This document shows positions 14,599-23,144 of a stretch of 64,000 nt of DNA, in pieces (within the stretch, counting starts at the first letter, position 1; every line of letters starts with the position of its first letter). Location of the stretch: contig NC_087382.1 of the NCBI RefSeq assembly GCF_963675165.1, positions 5,309,963 through 5,373,962 on the forward strand. The letters are read 5' to 3'. The notes beneath the pieces were generated by a model that was given only the letters and a program-made list of their open reading frames with translations, made no database searches and was not told where the DNA came from. Source of the stretch: Halichondria panicea. Lineage: Eukaryota > Porifera > Demospongiae > Suberitida > Halichondriidae. A program made the position numbers and the translations under genes.

Positions 14599-14835
14599 CC
14601 ACAGATATTAGAGATACTGGAAAAATCCCCTGTGTGGTCGGCGTACAAAGACCAGAAACATGATCTCTTTCTCTCCAACACGACTGTATCTGGTTACCTT
14701 ACGGGTCCGTCTGGCGTAGCTGGTTACCTCACTGCTGGAAGCTCATCGTCGGCTAACAATGCAAACAGTTCTGCCCCACCCCCACTAGAGCCGCCGGAGG
14801 ACACACCCACTGGCGATGATGACGATGATGACTAG
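203..14835 (+). CDS. DNAJC13: DNAJC13 / RME-8 (endosomal DnaJ protein), 3' half, 26 exons, 5' part lies outside the window
   Basis: Known role of the family: a large J-domain cochaperone on early endosomes that recruits Hsc70 and works with sorting nexin/retromer and WASH in receptor recycling. Exons read with GT/AG borders: 203-488, 924-1005, 1151-1305, 1607-1726, 2023-2138, 2427-2505, 2781-2916, 3194-3378, 4313-4504, 5669-5912, 6255-6364, 6718-6831, 7143-7259, 7600-7734, 8114-8254, 11124-11223, 11430-11504, 11849-12049, 12434-12515, 12740-12878, 12986-13063, 13303-13374, 13496-13603, 13898-14038, 14132-14272, 14605-14835. They total 3580 nt and give 1192 residues without a break, an internal check on the model. 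Recognisable family blocks are [16 protein letters not shown], the J domain with its [12 protein letters not shown] and the terminal [14 protein letters not shown]. The protein ends in an acidic D-rich tail and a TAG stop. Human DNAJC13 is about 2240 residues, so roughly the C-terminal half is present. Confidence 0.95.
770..858. repeat. Short TA-flanked inverted-repeat element (CCGTATAGC family) in DNAJC13 intron
   Basis: About 90 bp in the intron after exon 203-488. The left arm (GGTAATTTTCGTGGGGCAAAA-like, from about 770) is inverted against the right arm, which ends TTGCTATACGGTA at 858. The left terminus looks clipped relative to the right one. The end sequence matches the elements at 51817-52085 and 59006-59239. 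Confidence 0.6.
2023..2916 (+). other. DNAJC13: J-domain-encoding exons of DNAJC13
   Basis: Exons 2023-2138, 2427-2505 and 2781-2916 carry the J domain. The first leads in with a QAYDTLGL helix-I-like start. The second holds [20 protein letters not shown] with the invariant HPD needed to stimulate Hsp70 ATPase. The third gives [13 protein letters not shown]. As in RME-8 generally, the J domain lies internally rather than at the N terminus. All key residues are present, so cochaperone activity is expected. Confidence 0.93.
3529..4070 (+). mobile_element. Non-autonomous inverted-repeat element (TGCCTCGGTG ends) with terminal hairpin, in DNAJC13 intron 8
   Basis: The ends TGCCTCGGTG (3531-3540) and CACCGAGGCA (4044-4053) are perfect 10-bp inverted repeats. 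Beyond the right repeat lies a small palindrome, AGCACC-TGC-GGTGCT (4056-4070). The interior has a CGCATGCGC motif, a TG/TC-rich run and no convincing coding sequence. It is the same family, in opposite orientation, as 33011-33516, and related to 44407-45575. It sits wholly in the 3379-4312 intron and should not disturb splicing. Confidence 0.75.
4263..4302 (+). repeat. (AC)n microsatellite next to a 3' splice site
   Basis: An uninterrupted CA/AC dinucleotide run directly upstream of the acceptor of exon 4313-4504. Similar runs lie just before the acceptors of exons 5669 and 14605. Confidence 0.9.
4855..5595. mobile_element. Candidate TIR element in DNAJC13 intron 9
   Basis: GAAAGGGGATTGGAAACGA at 4855-4873 is a perfect 19-bp inverted repeat of 5577-5595. 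The enclosed 700 bp has no clear coding sequence. No target duplication was recognised, and a further CAGGGATACAAA-like motif occurs inverted near 4970-4985, so the true boundaries may be more complex. It lies inside intron 4505-5668. Confidence 0.55.
5640..5667 (+). repeat. (AC)n microsatellite forming the polypurine/pyrimidine lead to an acceptor
   Basis: An AC dinucleotide run that ends in the AG acceptor of exon 5669-5912. Confidence 0.9.
6010..6240 (+). repeat. Degenerate minisatellite (CCATTAGCTGTGTACGTACATGT-like units)
   Basis: Seven or so imperfect units of about 25-35 bp fill most of the intron between exons ending at 5912 and starting at 6255. Each combines an ATTAGCTGT core with a TACATGTA palindrome-rich stretch. 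There is no coding potential. Confidence 0.75.
6607..6714 (+). repeat. C/T-rich low-complexity tract before exon 6718
   Basis: About 100 bp of CTCCC/CCTCC repeats forms an exceptionally long polypyrimidine tract ending at the acceptor of exon 6718-6831. Confidence 0.9.
8945..10498 (-). CDS. POT/PTR (SLC15-like) transporter family protein, single exon, nested antisense in DNAJC13 intron 15
   Basis: A 517-residue uninterrupted frame with an ATG at 10498-10496. By family it is a multi-span proton-coupled oligopeptide/nitrate-type carrier, with substrate unknown. It shows hydrophobic spans throughout. The [14 protein letters not shown] motif matches the POT loop after TM2, and [12 protein letters not shown] followed by an aromatic helix matches the second POT region. 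There is a central cytosolic loop with [19 protein letters not shown] and a basic tail [15 protein letters not shown]. The classic ExxER proton-coupling motif of TM1 is not visible: the equivalent stretch reads [10 protein letters not shown]. It lies wholly inside intron 8255-11123 on the opposite strand. It is the most divergent copy in its membrane segments, yet its loop and tail are nearly identical to those of the array genes at DNA level. The lack of introns suggests a retrocopy origin (inference). Confidence 0.85.
   Translation of the reverse strand: MNQFNSTSNLPNTRHRCKCHYQVRWFYSKGAFLLLFNVTLASIACFTLLSILSSYIKERNFQKWWIGIPVCLFGLLASVISGWVADARLGNYKVLRIGWILLFLTKMAFSAFFLVPTNLQNYYVAYTLFTLGGSIFMVGLVASIVTSLQLGLDQMPDASSSSITAFIAWYIFSIFVGVWLSFIAVYCFSKSCTSVLHNTNSTQLLLIVPPLCMSIILVLDFILAKSWLIIEPNSPQAIKTIYQVLKFAAKHKAPLNRSALTYWEEDVPSRMDLGKSRYGGPFTTEQVEDVKTILRLFTLSISLWFVCFPLMLNNSRMIAKINPLGSTYCNSLLIGLVTYNTWWYGMICTLINEFVIYPVFRNKFPSILKRIGLVSFVNTILNIAFLVIHLSLTQYSMNKQMVVIILYLTSISNGLLRMILICAMLELVCAQAPYRMRGLLTGYTNVLVLMFYIIEINLELDLKYSLVIFGVKTGISLFGFILYCLLARWYKRRVRDEDYNVQAVVEEVYDRYLSAQH
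10499..11123. other. Intron 15 remainder and 5' flank of the antisense POT-like gene
   Basis: AT-rich sequence with no recognisable gene or repeat. It should contain the promoter and 5' UTR of the antisense transporter gene and ends at the acceptor of DNAJC13 exon 11124. Confidence 0.5.
14566..14597 (+). repeat. (AC)n microsatellite before the last DNAJC13 exon
   Basis: An AC run upstream of the acceptor of exon 14605-14835. Its length varies between the duplicated copies: short near 28800 and long near 38231-38256. It is a useful copy-specific marker. Confidence 0.85.
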
Positions 14836-16330
14836 CTGTATCTTAGGTTGTTATATAATTATATTTGAGTTGTGAGTACAAAAACTGCTTTCTATTTTTA
14901 AAGTCTGTAATAATTAATAATTGTATCGTGGATTTTGAGGTACATGACATAATACATTTTAATTTTGATTATGGTAAAGATCATGCAGTTGAAAACTGAT
15001 AATCATGTATGACTGTGAAAGTGTCTCTTTGTGATGTCAGGAGTGCATGAATATTGAGTCATGCACTCCTAGGTCCTGGTGATATGAACTGTACGTGATT
15101 TGGATCTGAGGCAGTTCTTAGTTCAGATTAAAATTCGCATTAAATTTATGCATGCATGCATATCGGCGTGTTCCTCTGGAATGATGGTGCATGGCGCTTA
15201 TGAATAATCAAACAGCTGCCGGATGAAAACGGATGTACGAAAAACAAGAAGCTGATTTTTCACCCGACAATGTATAGGTCTACCTATGAAAAAAAATTTG
15301 GCATGACATTTGCAATATAATTTATGATCTGTGTCTGATAAATTGCTGTTGAAGTTCCACCATGCTCTAGTGTAAATTATTGTTTTTATGTCAGGTAACC
15401 TGCATGAACGTATATGCATGATTGTCTTCAGCATATCAAGTCTCTGCATGCATGATGTAAACCACATTGAAAATAATAACCAACACCAACCCATTTTGTT
15501 TACGTCCTTTTAATTTAACCATTAGCTACATGCTTATTTTAACTCCAACTGTGTTCCTTAGTTTGAAGAACTGAAGAGATATCATTGAGCGGCTCAGCCA
15601 GCCCTATACTTCCTATATACCATTTTAGAAAACTTCCTTATTTGTACACTTTTTCCTCACTTTAGATTGCTTTTTTCTATTTTCGACTCAACCCTAATAC
15701 TAATGTGTCTCGTATAGACAGACGTCTAAGGCTTGACAAATATACAACTGCTATATATATGGTATAATTATACTTGATATTTCTCTGTGGCTGTTTTAGT
15801 TTCATTTTCCAGTATATAATTATAATTATGTATTAGACGGTACAATTATATGAATGTGGTATGAGGTTTGTTTTGACCGTTAATGGGAGAGGTATTTTGT
15901 TTTTCCAAATGCACATATTCACCATTCTGCCATGTAGTATATATGCAAACAGTTTGTCAATGGGCACTTTATTTTGATGCATTTTGAGCTTGTATTAACA
16001 ATCGATGGGATATTAATACTGAAAATTAAAGCAATAACATGACTCTGCTCATGACTATATTTAGACAAAGTAGTAAATCACTTCGTTCAACATTTACATA
16101 CGTACATGTGCATTGCTGCATGATTGTGTATCTTCATGTGCATATAATTATATATAGGCCTGCTGCAAGAACTATAGTTTTACTCAGGAACGCAATCCAA
16201 TTAATAGCCAATAGATGCATTGCTTCATGCAGCTATAGTACCTAATTATATAGTTACATGAAACTCTCCTAGTTACAGTATTTAATTTAGTGTTTAGCAG
16301 CCATCTCTACATGTGCACTGTGTGAGTGTT
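14836..16330 (+). other. DNAJC13 3' flank / spacer to the POT-like gene (duplicated at 29055-30524, 38496-39954 and 44327-46924)
   Basis: This begins as the DNAJC13 3' UTR and continues into AT-rich spacer. No supported coding gene is seen. It contains the hairpin at 15039-15070. The same sequence recurs downstream of each DNAJC13 copy with small indels; the fourth occurrence carries a 1.17-kb insertion. The segment 15841-16330 is the immediate 5' flank of the POT-like gene. Confidence 0.7.
15039..15070. other. Perfect 12-bp stem-loop downstream of DNAJC13
   Basis: AGGAGTGCATGA and TCATGCACTCCT form a perfect stem with an 8-nt loop (ATATTGAG). Copies are at 29260-29291 and 45700-45731 (perfect), and at 38699-38730, where one arm has a C-to-T change. 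It could be a 3' processing structure, a small hairpin RNA or a remnant repeat; the sequence does not decide. Confidence 0.6.
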
Positions 16331-17891
16331 ATGAGACAAACTAACTCTACGAGCGAAGGCAGTCCTCTGGTATCGAGGAATGGCTGCAAGTGCAAGTACA
16401 GAGTGAGGTGGTTCTATTCCAAGGGAGCATTTCTTATTCTGGTCTGGAATATACTAGCTGTTGACCATAGCCTGTATGTCAGTGTCTCATATATTCCGTA
16501 AACGACATGATGTCAATTTTGTAACTTCAGAATGGCAACTTGCTATCCCTATTGTGTTCAGTTTTTTTGGAGCTGTTTTCTCAGGATGGCTAGCTGACGC
16601 TAAGCTGGGGAACTACAGAGTGATGAAATACAGTTTTGTACTGTTATTTCTTACAACTTTGCTTTCTAGTGCCGCCACCCTAGTTCCTGGCGTTGCTCAT
16701 TACGTGTATGTTGTGAGTGTCGTGTACTGCATAGGTGGGAGTCTCTCTATAGTAGCTGTGGTAGCATGCTTTATTACCTTATTACAGCTTGGCCTGGATC
16801 AGATGCCTGATGCTTCATCTTCCAATATCACTAGTTTTATTGCCTGGTTTGCATTCAGTATCTATGCTGGTATTTGGATCCCGAATGTTTCCAATTTACC
16901 CATTATATCTGGTACTTTGTGTAGTCAAATACCATACCGGGTTGTCCAACTTTACAGTTTGTTGCCACCTTTGTGTATGAGTGCTGTTCTTATTCTTGAC
17001 TTCCTACTAGCTAAGAAATGGCTTATAATTGAGCCAAAGTCACCTCAGTCTCTAACAACCATCTACCGTGTTCTCAAGTTTGCAGCCAAGCACAAGGCTC
17101 CCCTCAATCGCAGTGCTCTCACATACTGGGAGGAAAACGTACCTTCAAGAATGGACCTGGGAAAGTCAAGATACGGTGGACCATTCACTACAGAGCAAGT
17201 TGAAGATGTGAAGACCATCCTACGTTTGTTACCCTTATGTTTAACACTATGGCTTCTTGGGTACTCACTTGCAATATTCCGTCCACCACATGAATCATTG
17301 TATCTCCCCGATGTGAATAGTATATATGTTTCAGAGCTTCTGGCCTTAATCACATACAACTCTTGGTGGTGTGGTATGGTTTGGACGGTCTTTTATGAAT
17401 TTATTCTATACCCTGTGATTCGTAATAGGCTTCCCAGCATTCTTAGAAAAATCGGAATCATTTCTTTCTTAATCACGGCTCTCAACATTGTGTTTGCAAT
17501 TCTAGGACTAGTCCACTACTATCACAGTGATTTAGTGGCAGTTCATTATGTCATTGTGATATTACATTCAGTTTCTCAAGGTTTGTTCATGATGTTGCTT
17601 GCTAGTGCCATGCTGCAGTTAGTTTGTGCTCAGGCTCCATACAACATGAGAGGAGTGTTTGGAGGGTGTATGGCACTTGTGTTGATGTCACCTTCATTTA
17701 TCAGCGATTCTTTTCCATTGAAATTCACATTAACGATATTATATGGGATTAAAGCCGCTGTCAGTCTGCTTGGATTCATCGTGTACTGCCTCCTGGCTCG
17801 CTGGTACAAAAGGAGAGTTAGAGACGAGGACTACAATGTACAAGCTGTTGTGGAGGAGGTGTATGATCGATACTTGTCAGCTCAACATTGA
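16331..17891 (+). pseudogene. POT-like transporter gene with a 4-bp frameshifting insertion
   Basis: The ATG at 16331 opens MRQTNSTSEG as in its paralogues. After about 40 codons, 4 extra bases (AGCT, about 16455-16458) relative to the sister genes put the rest in another frame. That frame is then open to the stop at 17889-17891. Re-initiation at the ATG near 16476 would give a protein of about 471 residues lacking the first membrane segment. All later features are intact: [24 protein letters not shown], the [16 protein letters not shown] loop and the [13 protein letters not shown] tail. A real null allele, a usable shorter protein and a sequence error are all possible. Confidence 0.75.
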
Positions 17892-18787
17892 CTAAATTTT
17901 GTTCTGTTACGACTGCATGATACGTTTTATCCTCTGTCTTTTTGTCGATCATACATGTTCAGAACAATTAGATCTATACGTAAATGAGTGAACTATATAC
18001 ATGTAGCATTGTGTTTGGCTGTGTTGGTATGTGTACTGGCGTGGTGTGTTGTGATCTATCTTGATCTACCCTGTTCTATCCTGATGTGTTTTGTTATGTA
18101 TTTATCACACTATTGTTGTGTCATCACTTTTGTTATGATTATCATGCACCTTTCGTTTCTGGATTGTTCTGGACTATTCTCGATTATTCTCTTATTCTCG
18201 ATCAGCCCCCTGGGACTTGACTCTTATAAATAGCATTACCTTTTTCAATTGTTGTTGTTGCTGATACCATGTACTTATTGTGAATTTACTTACGAAGTAA
18301 AAAATATTTATTGGCAGTCAATCTCTGAACTTGAAACAATAGCAATAAATAGTCTAGCCTGTCTAGCTATATACTCTTTTGCATGGTTGCAAGAAGAATC
18401 CAACAGGCTGTTTTGCACACATAATTAGTTTAATCATTCTCTAATACAGTCATGCAATTTATCATTGGACACCTTTGATTATCTTTGAGCTTGTATTAAC
18501 GATCAATGTATGTACAAATACTGAAACTACGCTCATAGCAACATGATTATTATGGCCATTTGGGAGAAATCTGTTGAAGTTCCACCATGCACTATAACTA
18601 TGTTGACTTATTGTACGAACCACTCCATGGCACTGACTGTATGAATAGATTCACTCAGGTGTGTCTCTGAGCACTGGATATGATGAAGAATAGATTCACT
18701 CAGGATTGTTGCCACCAATAGTTATTGCGCAACTGTCCCTATAATTAGATATACCTGTGTGTGTGTGTGTCTGTGTCTGTGTCTGTT
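17892..18787 (+). other. POT-like gene 3' flank, repeated after most array members
   Basis: About 900 bp is conserved after the genes ending at 17891, 23144, 24469, 32084, 41508, 48478 and 53897, so it travels with the gene as its 3' UTR/flank. An AATAAA at 18344-18349 is a candidate polyadenylation signal. A hydrophobic open stretch of about 80 codons starts without an ATG and is broken in the 41.6-kb copy, so I do not call it a gene. The end runs into a TG-rich stretch preceding a decayed POT copy. Confidence 0.65.
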
Positions 18788-19925
18788 ATGAGACAAACTA
18801 ACTCTATACGAACGAAGGCAGCCCTCTGGTATCAAAAAATGGCTGCTAGTGCAAGTACACGTACAAAGCATTCCAACAAAGCATTTCTCTTCTTTTACCC
18901 CCCTGGTCTTCGCTACCACAGGTGGCCTTGGCCCAGCAGCTGGAGCCTTCTACAAACGCCTGGCCAGCATGCTCTCGGACAAATGGAAGCAACCATACAG
19001 CACCACCATTGGCTGGCTAAGATGTAGAATATCATTCTCACTACTCAGATCCTCTATCATGTGTCTGAGAGGTGCCAAATCTTCGAAGTCATCCTTCAAC
19101 GACCATCTAGCTGCTTCCCGCGTGGACCTCACCATTGCGGACTCCAACCTCTCTGCATGTCTGAACTCTGAATAATTATAGCTTCACATTACCTTGCCTT
19201 ATTCATTTCTCAGCCTCACAATAATATTTCAATACATGTTTAAAAAAAACAGAGCATTTCTCGTTTTGGTCTGGAGTATGCTGCATGTTTAGTGTCTCAT
19301 GTATTCCTTCAACGACCTGATGTCAATTTTGAAATGGCTAGATCTAGATGCTATCCCTATAATTGCGTTTGGTTGTTTGGAACTGTTTTCTCAGGATGGC
19401 TAGTTGACCCTAAGCTGGGGAACTATATAGATCTATATAGAGTAATTGTTAATTGTTCCTCCTCCAATATTTGTTTTCTAGTGCCATACTAATTCCTGAC
19501 ATTGCTCATTACTTGAGCTTGTTTCTAATTCTGGAACCAGTCTACTACTATATCACAGTGATTTAGGCAGTCCATTATATCATAGATATACATGTAGTAG
19601 AGGGATATAATCTACTATCTATGATTATAATTTTCATTGACATAATTATTACATTCAGTTTCTCAAAGTTTGCTCACAATGTTACTTGCTATATAGTACC
19701 ATGTGCAGCTATAGATATATAGTTTGTGCTCAGGCTCCATACAACATGAGAGGAGTGCATGTTTGGAGGGTGCATGGCACTTGCGCTGATGTCACCTTCA
19801 ATTATCAGCTCTTCTTTTCTATTGAACATCACTATAATCATTATATGGGATTAAAGCCGCTGTCAGTCTGCTTGGCTTCATCCTGTACTTGTCTCCTGGC
19901 TCGCTGGTACAAGAGGAGACTTTGA
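18788..19925 (+). pseudogene. Decayed POT-like pseudogene interrupted by a retroelement fragment (copy P1)
   Basis: It starts ATGAGACAAACTAACTC like the functional paralogues and reads MRQTNSI. After about 100 bp it is interrupted by a 363-bp insertion (18890-19252). It then continues as POT sequence with many indels: fragments corresponding to GWL-D-KLGNY, CAQAPYNMRG and the LLARWYKRR tail can be recognised in shifting frames. The whole middle, including the cytosolic loop, has been lost. Sister copies with the same insertion are at 32986, 42381, 49365 and 54766. Confidence 0.85.
18890..19252 (+). mobile_element. 5'-truncated LINE-like retroelement fragment with poly-A and 10-bp target duplication
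   Basis: Flanked on both sides by AGCATTTCTC (18880-18889 and 19253-19262), a single-copy piece of the host POT gene. It encodes the C-terminal end of what I recognise as a reverse-transcriptase-type polyprotein, with residues such as GLGPAAGAFYKRLASMLSDK and RSSIMCLRGAKSS. This stops in ...LNSE, followed by a short 3' UTR and a poly-A run just before the duplication. That is the expected form of target-primed retroposition. The element class is inferred. Confidence 0.7.
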
Positions 19926-20250
19926 GATGAGGACACAAGCTTTGTGGAGGAGCTCTATATGATCTGACACGTTTTTTTATCATCTGCATGTCTGTCAATC
20001 ATGCATGTATGTCGTAGAATGTAAATGTGTTACTACATTATACAAAAATTTTATTTTTCATTTGTTGTGTTTCCACACATAATTATTTTCATCAGTAGAT
20101 CTCTATATACAGTCATGCAATTTGTCAATGGACACCTCTGATAATAATTAGCTTGTCTGCATGTGTTAACGATCGATTGTATGTACGAATCTGAAACTAA
20201 ACTTCTAATAGCAACATGATTCCTTTGAAGTTCCACTATAATTAAGTAGA
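19926..20250. other. Spacer after P1 pseudogene
   Basis: AT-rich; no gene seen. It matches spacers after the other decayed copies (34881-35177, 43430-43865, 50511-50832, 55818-56236). In the paralogues it runs straight into the 5' flank of a POT-like gene. Confidence 0.55.
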
Positions 20251-21489
20251 GATGTCAGACCGGAAGTATTGCGTGGGCGTATTTTCGTACAGTAGGTAAA
20301 AACCTGACCAGAAAGTGAGTGAACAAGAAGGGCTTTCCGCAAGCCCTGGAAGAGTCTAGCAAACAACAGCTGTTCCCAGGGGTAAAAAATAGCGTAGAAT
20401 TTGATTTTTATAACAGTTTTTATGATTTTAGCATTTGATGCTTGTTCTGTGTGTGATTTTTTCTCAAAGGTGATCATCATTTTCTCAACCAAACATGAAA
20501 ATGAACAAAAACACAAGTGAGCATGTCTTTTATCTCTAACTCTCTCCAGATTATGCAAAAAGTTGCTACAATAAGCTTTTATTTCTTGCGGAATCACATA
20601 TTGCATGGATAGATGGGTGGAGCTGAGAATAGAAATGCAGTAAAATCAAGCCAAGTGTACCAATTGCTGTATTTATTTCTTAGAAGTTCTTAGAAGTTAC
20701 TGATAGTAATTATTGAAAGCCTCTGTTGAAAAGAAACAAGAAAAATTGAAGAGAATTCCAGGGACAACAATGTAATCTACCAAAACTATTAAATTGCAAG
20801 AACTGATTCAATTTGCACACAAAACAACACAAGAGTAATCTACTGTATTAATTAGAAGCTGTCAACAGAGTGTATCATAGATTTATAGTTGTATGGCCTT
20901 AAATCTACATCACACTAATAACGAATTATTTAGACCAAATGAAATTGACAGCTTTTAAAGATCAAGAAACAGATACAAGCGTAGGTGGACATTGATGAGA
21001 GTTCTGAAACAAGATACCATATACTGTACGAAATAAAAGATAGCATGGTTACTTTAAATCCAAAAGAACTCTCTGAAGCAGGAGACATCATACCATTATA
21101 GGGACATCATAAAGTGAATCGAGGCTACAGATATGCTAACTTTAAGATCATTTCCGGTATTAACAACAATTTCATAAGTCCCGCCCAAGTACATTAAAAT
21201 GCAGTAAATTTTTGTACAAATTTTTTCCTAACTATAGTGTTCTTCAAAACACTGTATCTCTGCATTCGCTTGACCAAATCTAGCCTCGATCCCAGGCCGA
21301 GTTTTCGCTTTTATAACGGTTAGGCGAACAACCTGTTTGCCTAACCGTTATAAAAGCGAAAACTCGGCCTGGGATCGAGGCTAGACCAAATCCAGTGCAG
21401 TAAAGTTTTTCTGGTTTGCCTGGAGTGTTCAAAAGAGATAGTAATACATAGGAGTTAGAAATAGCAAAAATGAAAATCGGTCTGACATC
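20251..21489. mobile_element. TIR-bearing non-autonomous DNA element (GATGTCAGACCG ends), carrying a nested foldback element
   Basis: GATGTCAGACCG at the left end is inverted as CGGTCTGACATC at the right end. The paralogous spacers near 43745 and 56105 run across the position without it, so it is an insertion. A 133-residue antisense open frame inside has no recognisable domain. Removing the nested insertion and its target duplication (112 bp) leaves 1127 bp, exactly the core length of the copy at 50833-52230. Confidence 0.75.
21281..21383. mobile_element. 103-bp near-perfect foldback element with 9-bp target duplication
   Basis: Two perfect 45-bp arms, beginning TAGCCTCGATCCCAGGCC and ending with its complement, surround a 13-nt loop. 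The flanks are GACCAAATC repeated at 21272-21280 and 21384-21392. The paralogous sequence near 52125 has one GACCAAATC and no insert, giving a direct empty-site comparison. Confidence 0.92.
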
Positions 21490-21602
21490 GCTATTATAAG
21501 AACCACACAGTATAGTTACAAATCATTGCAATACTAGATTTTGCTCTCCTATAGTTTCAACAATAGTGTTGGCAGCCATCCCTACATGTGTGTGCATCTG
21601 TT

Positions 21603-23144
21603 ATGAGACAAACTAACTCTACGAGCGAAGGCAGCCCTCTGGTATCAAGGAATGGCTGTTGCAAGTACAGAGTGAGATGGTTTTATTCCAAAGGAGCATT
21701 TCTCGTTCTGGTCTGGATTATGCTGTTGACTATAGCCTGTATATCAGTGTCTCATATATTTCGTAACGTCAATTTTGTAATTTCAAAATGGCTATTTGCT
21801 ATTCCTATTGTGTTTTGTTTGTTGGGAGCTGTTTTCTCAGGATGGCTAGCCAACGCTAAGCTGGGGAACTACAGCGTGATGAAATACAGTTTTGTACTGT
21901 TGTTTCTTACAACTTTGTTTTCTAGTGCCGTCACCCTAGTTCCTGGCATTGCTCATTACGTGTATGTTGTGAGTGTCGTGTACTGCATAGGCGGGAGTCT
22001 CTCTATAGTAGCTGTGGTAGCATGCTTTGTTACCTTATTACAGCTTGGCCTGGATCAGATGCCTGATGCTTCACCTTCCAATATCACTAGTTTTATTGCC
22101 TGGTTTGTATTCAGTATCTATGCTGGTGTTTGGATCCCGAACGTTTCTAATTTACCCATTTCATCTGGTACTTTGTGTAGTCAAATGCCATACTGGGTTG
22201 TCCAACTTTACAGTTTGCTGCCACCTTTGTGTATGAGTGCTGTTCTTATTCTTGATTTTCTCCTAGCTAAGAAATGGCTTATAATTGAGCCAAAGTCACC
22301 TCAGTCTCTAACAACCATCTACCGTGTTCTCAAGTTTGCAGCCAAGCACAAGGCTCCCCTCAATCGCAGTGCTCTCACATATTGGGAGGAAAACGTACCT
22401 TCGAGAATGGACCTGGGAAAGTCAAGATATGGTGGACCATTCACTACGGACCAAGTTGAAGATGTGAAGACCATCCTACGTTTGTTACCCCTCTGCTTAA
22501 CACTATGGCTTCTTGGGTGCTCACTTGCAATATTCCATCCACCACATGAAACATTGTATCTCCCCGATATGAACAGTTATGTTTCAGAGCTTCTGGCCTT
22601 AATCACATACAACTCTTGGTGGTGTGGTATGGTTTGGACTGTCTTTTATGAATTTATTCTATACCCTGTGATTCGTAATAGGCTTCCCAGCATTCTTAGA
22701 AAAATCGGAATCATTTCTTTCTTAATCACGGCTCTCAATATTGTGCTTGTAATTCTAGGACTAGTCCACTACTATCACAGTGATTTAATGGAAGTTCATT
22801 ATGTCATTGTGATATTATATTCAGTTTCTCAAGGTTTGCTCACAATGTTGCTTGCTAGTGCCATGCTGCAGTTAGTTTGTGCTCAGGCTCCATACAACAT
22901 GAGAGGAGTGTTTGGAGGGTGTATAACATTTGCGTTGATGTCACCTTCGATTATCAGCCATTCTTTTCCATTGAAATTCACATTAAGAATATTATATGGG
23001 ATTAAAGCCGCTGTCAGTCTGCTTGGATTCATCGTGTACTGCCTCCTGGCTCGCTGGTACAAAAGGAGAGTTAGAGACGAGGACTACAATGTACAAGCTG
23101 TTGTGGAGGAGGTGTATGATCGATACTTGTCAGCTCAACATTGA
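21603..23144 (+). CDS. POT/PTR (SLC15-like) transporter family protein, single exon
   Basis: An intact 513-residue frame. The start is the ATG of MRQTNS; upstream in-frame codons include only GTG, not ATG. It has about 12 hydrophobic spans. Counted on the closely similar 517-residue paralogue at 39955, the [11 protein letters not shown]-type loop falls near residues 83-93 (here with N for D: GWLANAKLGNY), [10 protein letters not shown] near 151-160, the cytosolic loop near 232-295, and the basic tail from about 485. The N replacing the POT-motif aspartate is unusual and may affect transport. Its closest relative is the gene at 52356, which keeps the D. TM1 lacks an ExxER motif. Substrate unknown. 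Confidence 0.85.
   Translation: MRQTNSTSEGSPLVSRNGCCKYRVRWFYSKGAFLVLVWIMLLTIACISVSHIFRNVNFVISKWLFAIPIVFCLLGAVFSGWLANAKLGNYSVMKYSFVLLFLTTLFSSAVTLVPGIAHYVYVVSVVYCIGGSLSIVAVVACFVTLLQLGLDQMPDASPSNITSFIAWFVFSIYAGVWIPNVSNLPISSGTLCSQMPYWVVQLYSLLPPLCMSAVLILDFLLAKKWLIIEPKSPQSLTTIYRVLKFAAKHKAPLNRSALTYWEENVPSRMDLGKSRYGGPFTTDQVEDVKTILRLLPLCLTLWLLGCSLAIFHPPHETLYLPDMNSYVSELLALITYNSWWCGMVWTVFYEFILYPVIRNRLPSILRKIGIISFLITALNIVLVILGLVHYYHSDLMEVHYVIVILYSVSQGLLTMLLASAMLQLVCAQAPYNMRGVFGGCITFALMSPSIISHSFPLKFTLRILYGIKAAVSLLGFIVYCLLARWYKRRVRDEDYNVQAVVEEVYDRYLSAQH

Noticed and set aside
17063-17359. 98-residue antisense open frame over the transporter loop (also 40680, 47650)
   Set aside because: A shadow of the conserved sense coding sequence, with no independent evidence.
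17988-18233. Hydrophobic frame of about 81 codons repeated after most transporter genes (also 23235, 24560, 32175, 48575, 54013)
   Set aside because: It begins with GTG or TTG, not ATG. It is carried along by duplication, and is broken by a 2-base loss in the 41.6-kb copy. Best read as 3' flank/UTR.
20205-20606. 133-residue antisense frame, repeated at 50787-51188
   Set aside because: It overlaps the end of a TIR element and has no recognisable domain. Its conservation is explained by recent duplication.
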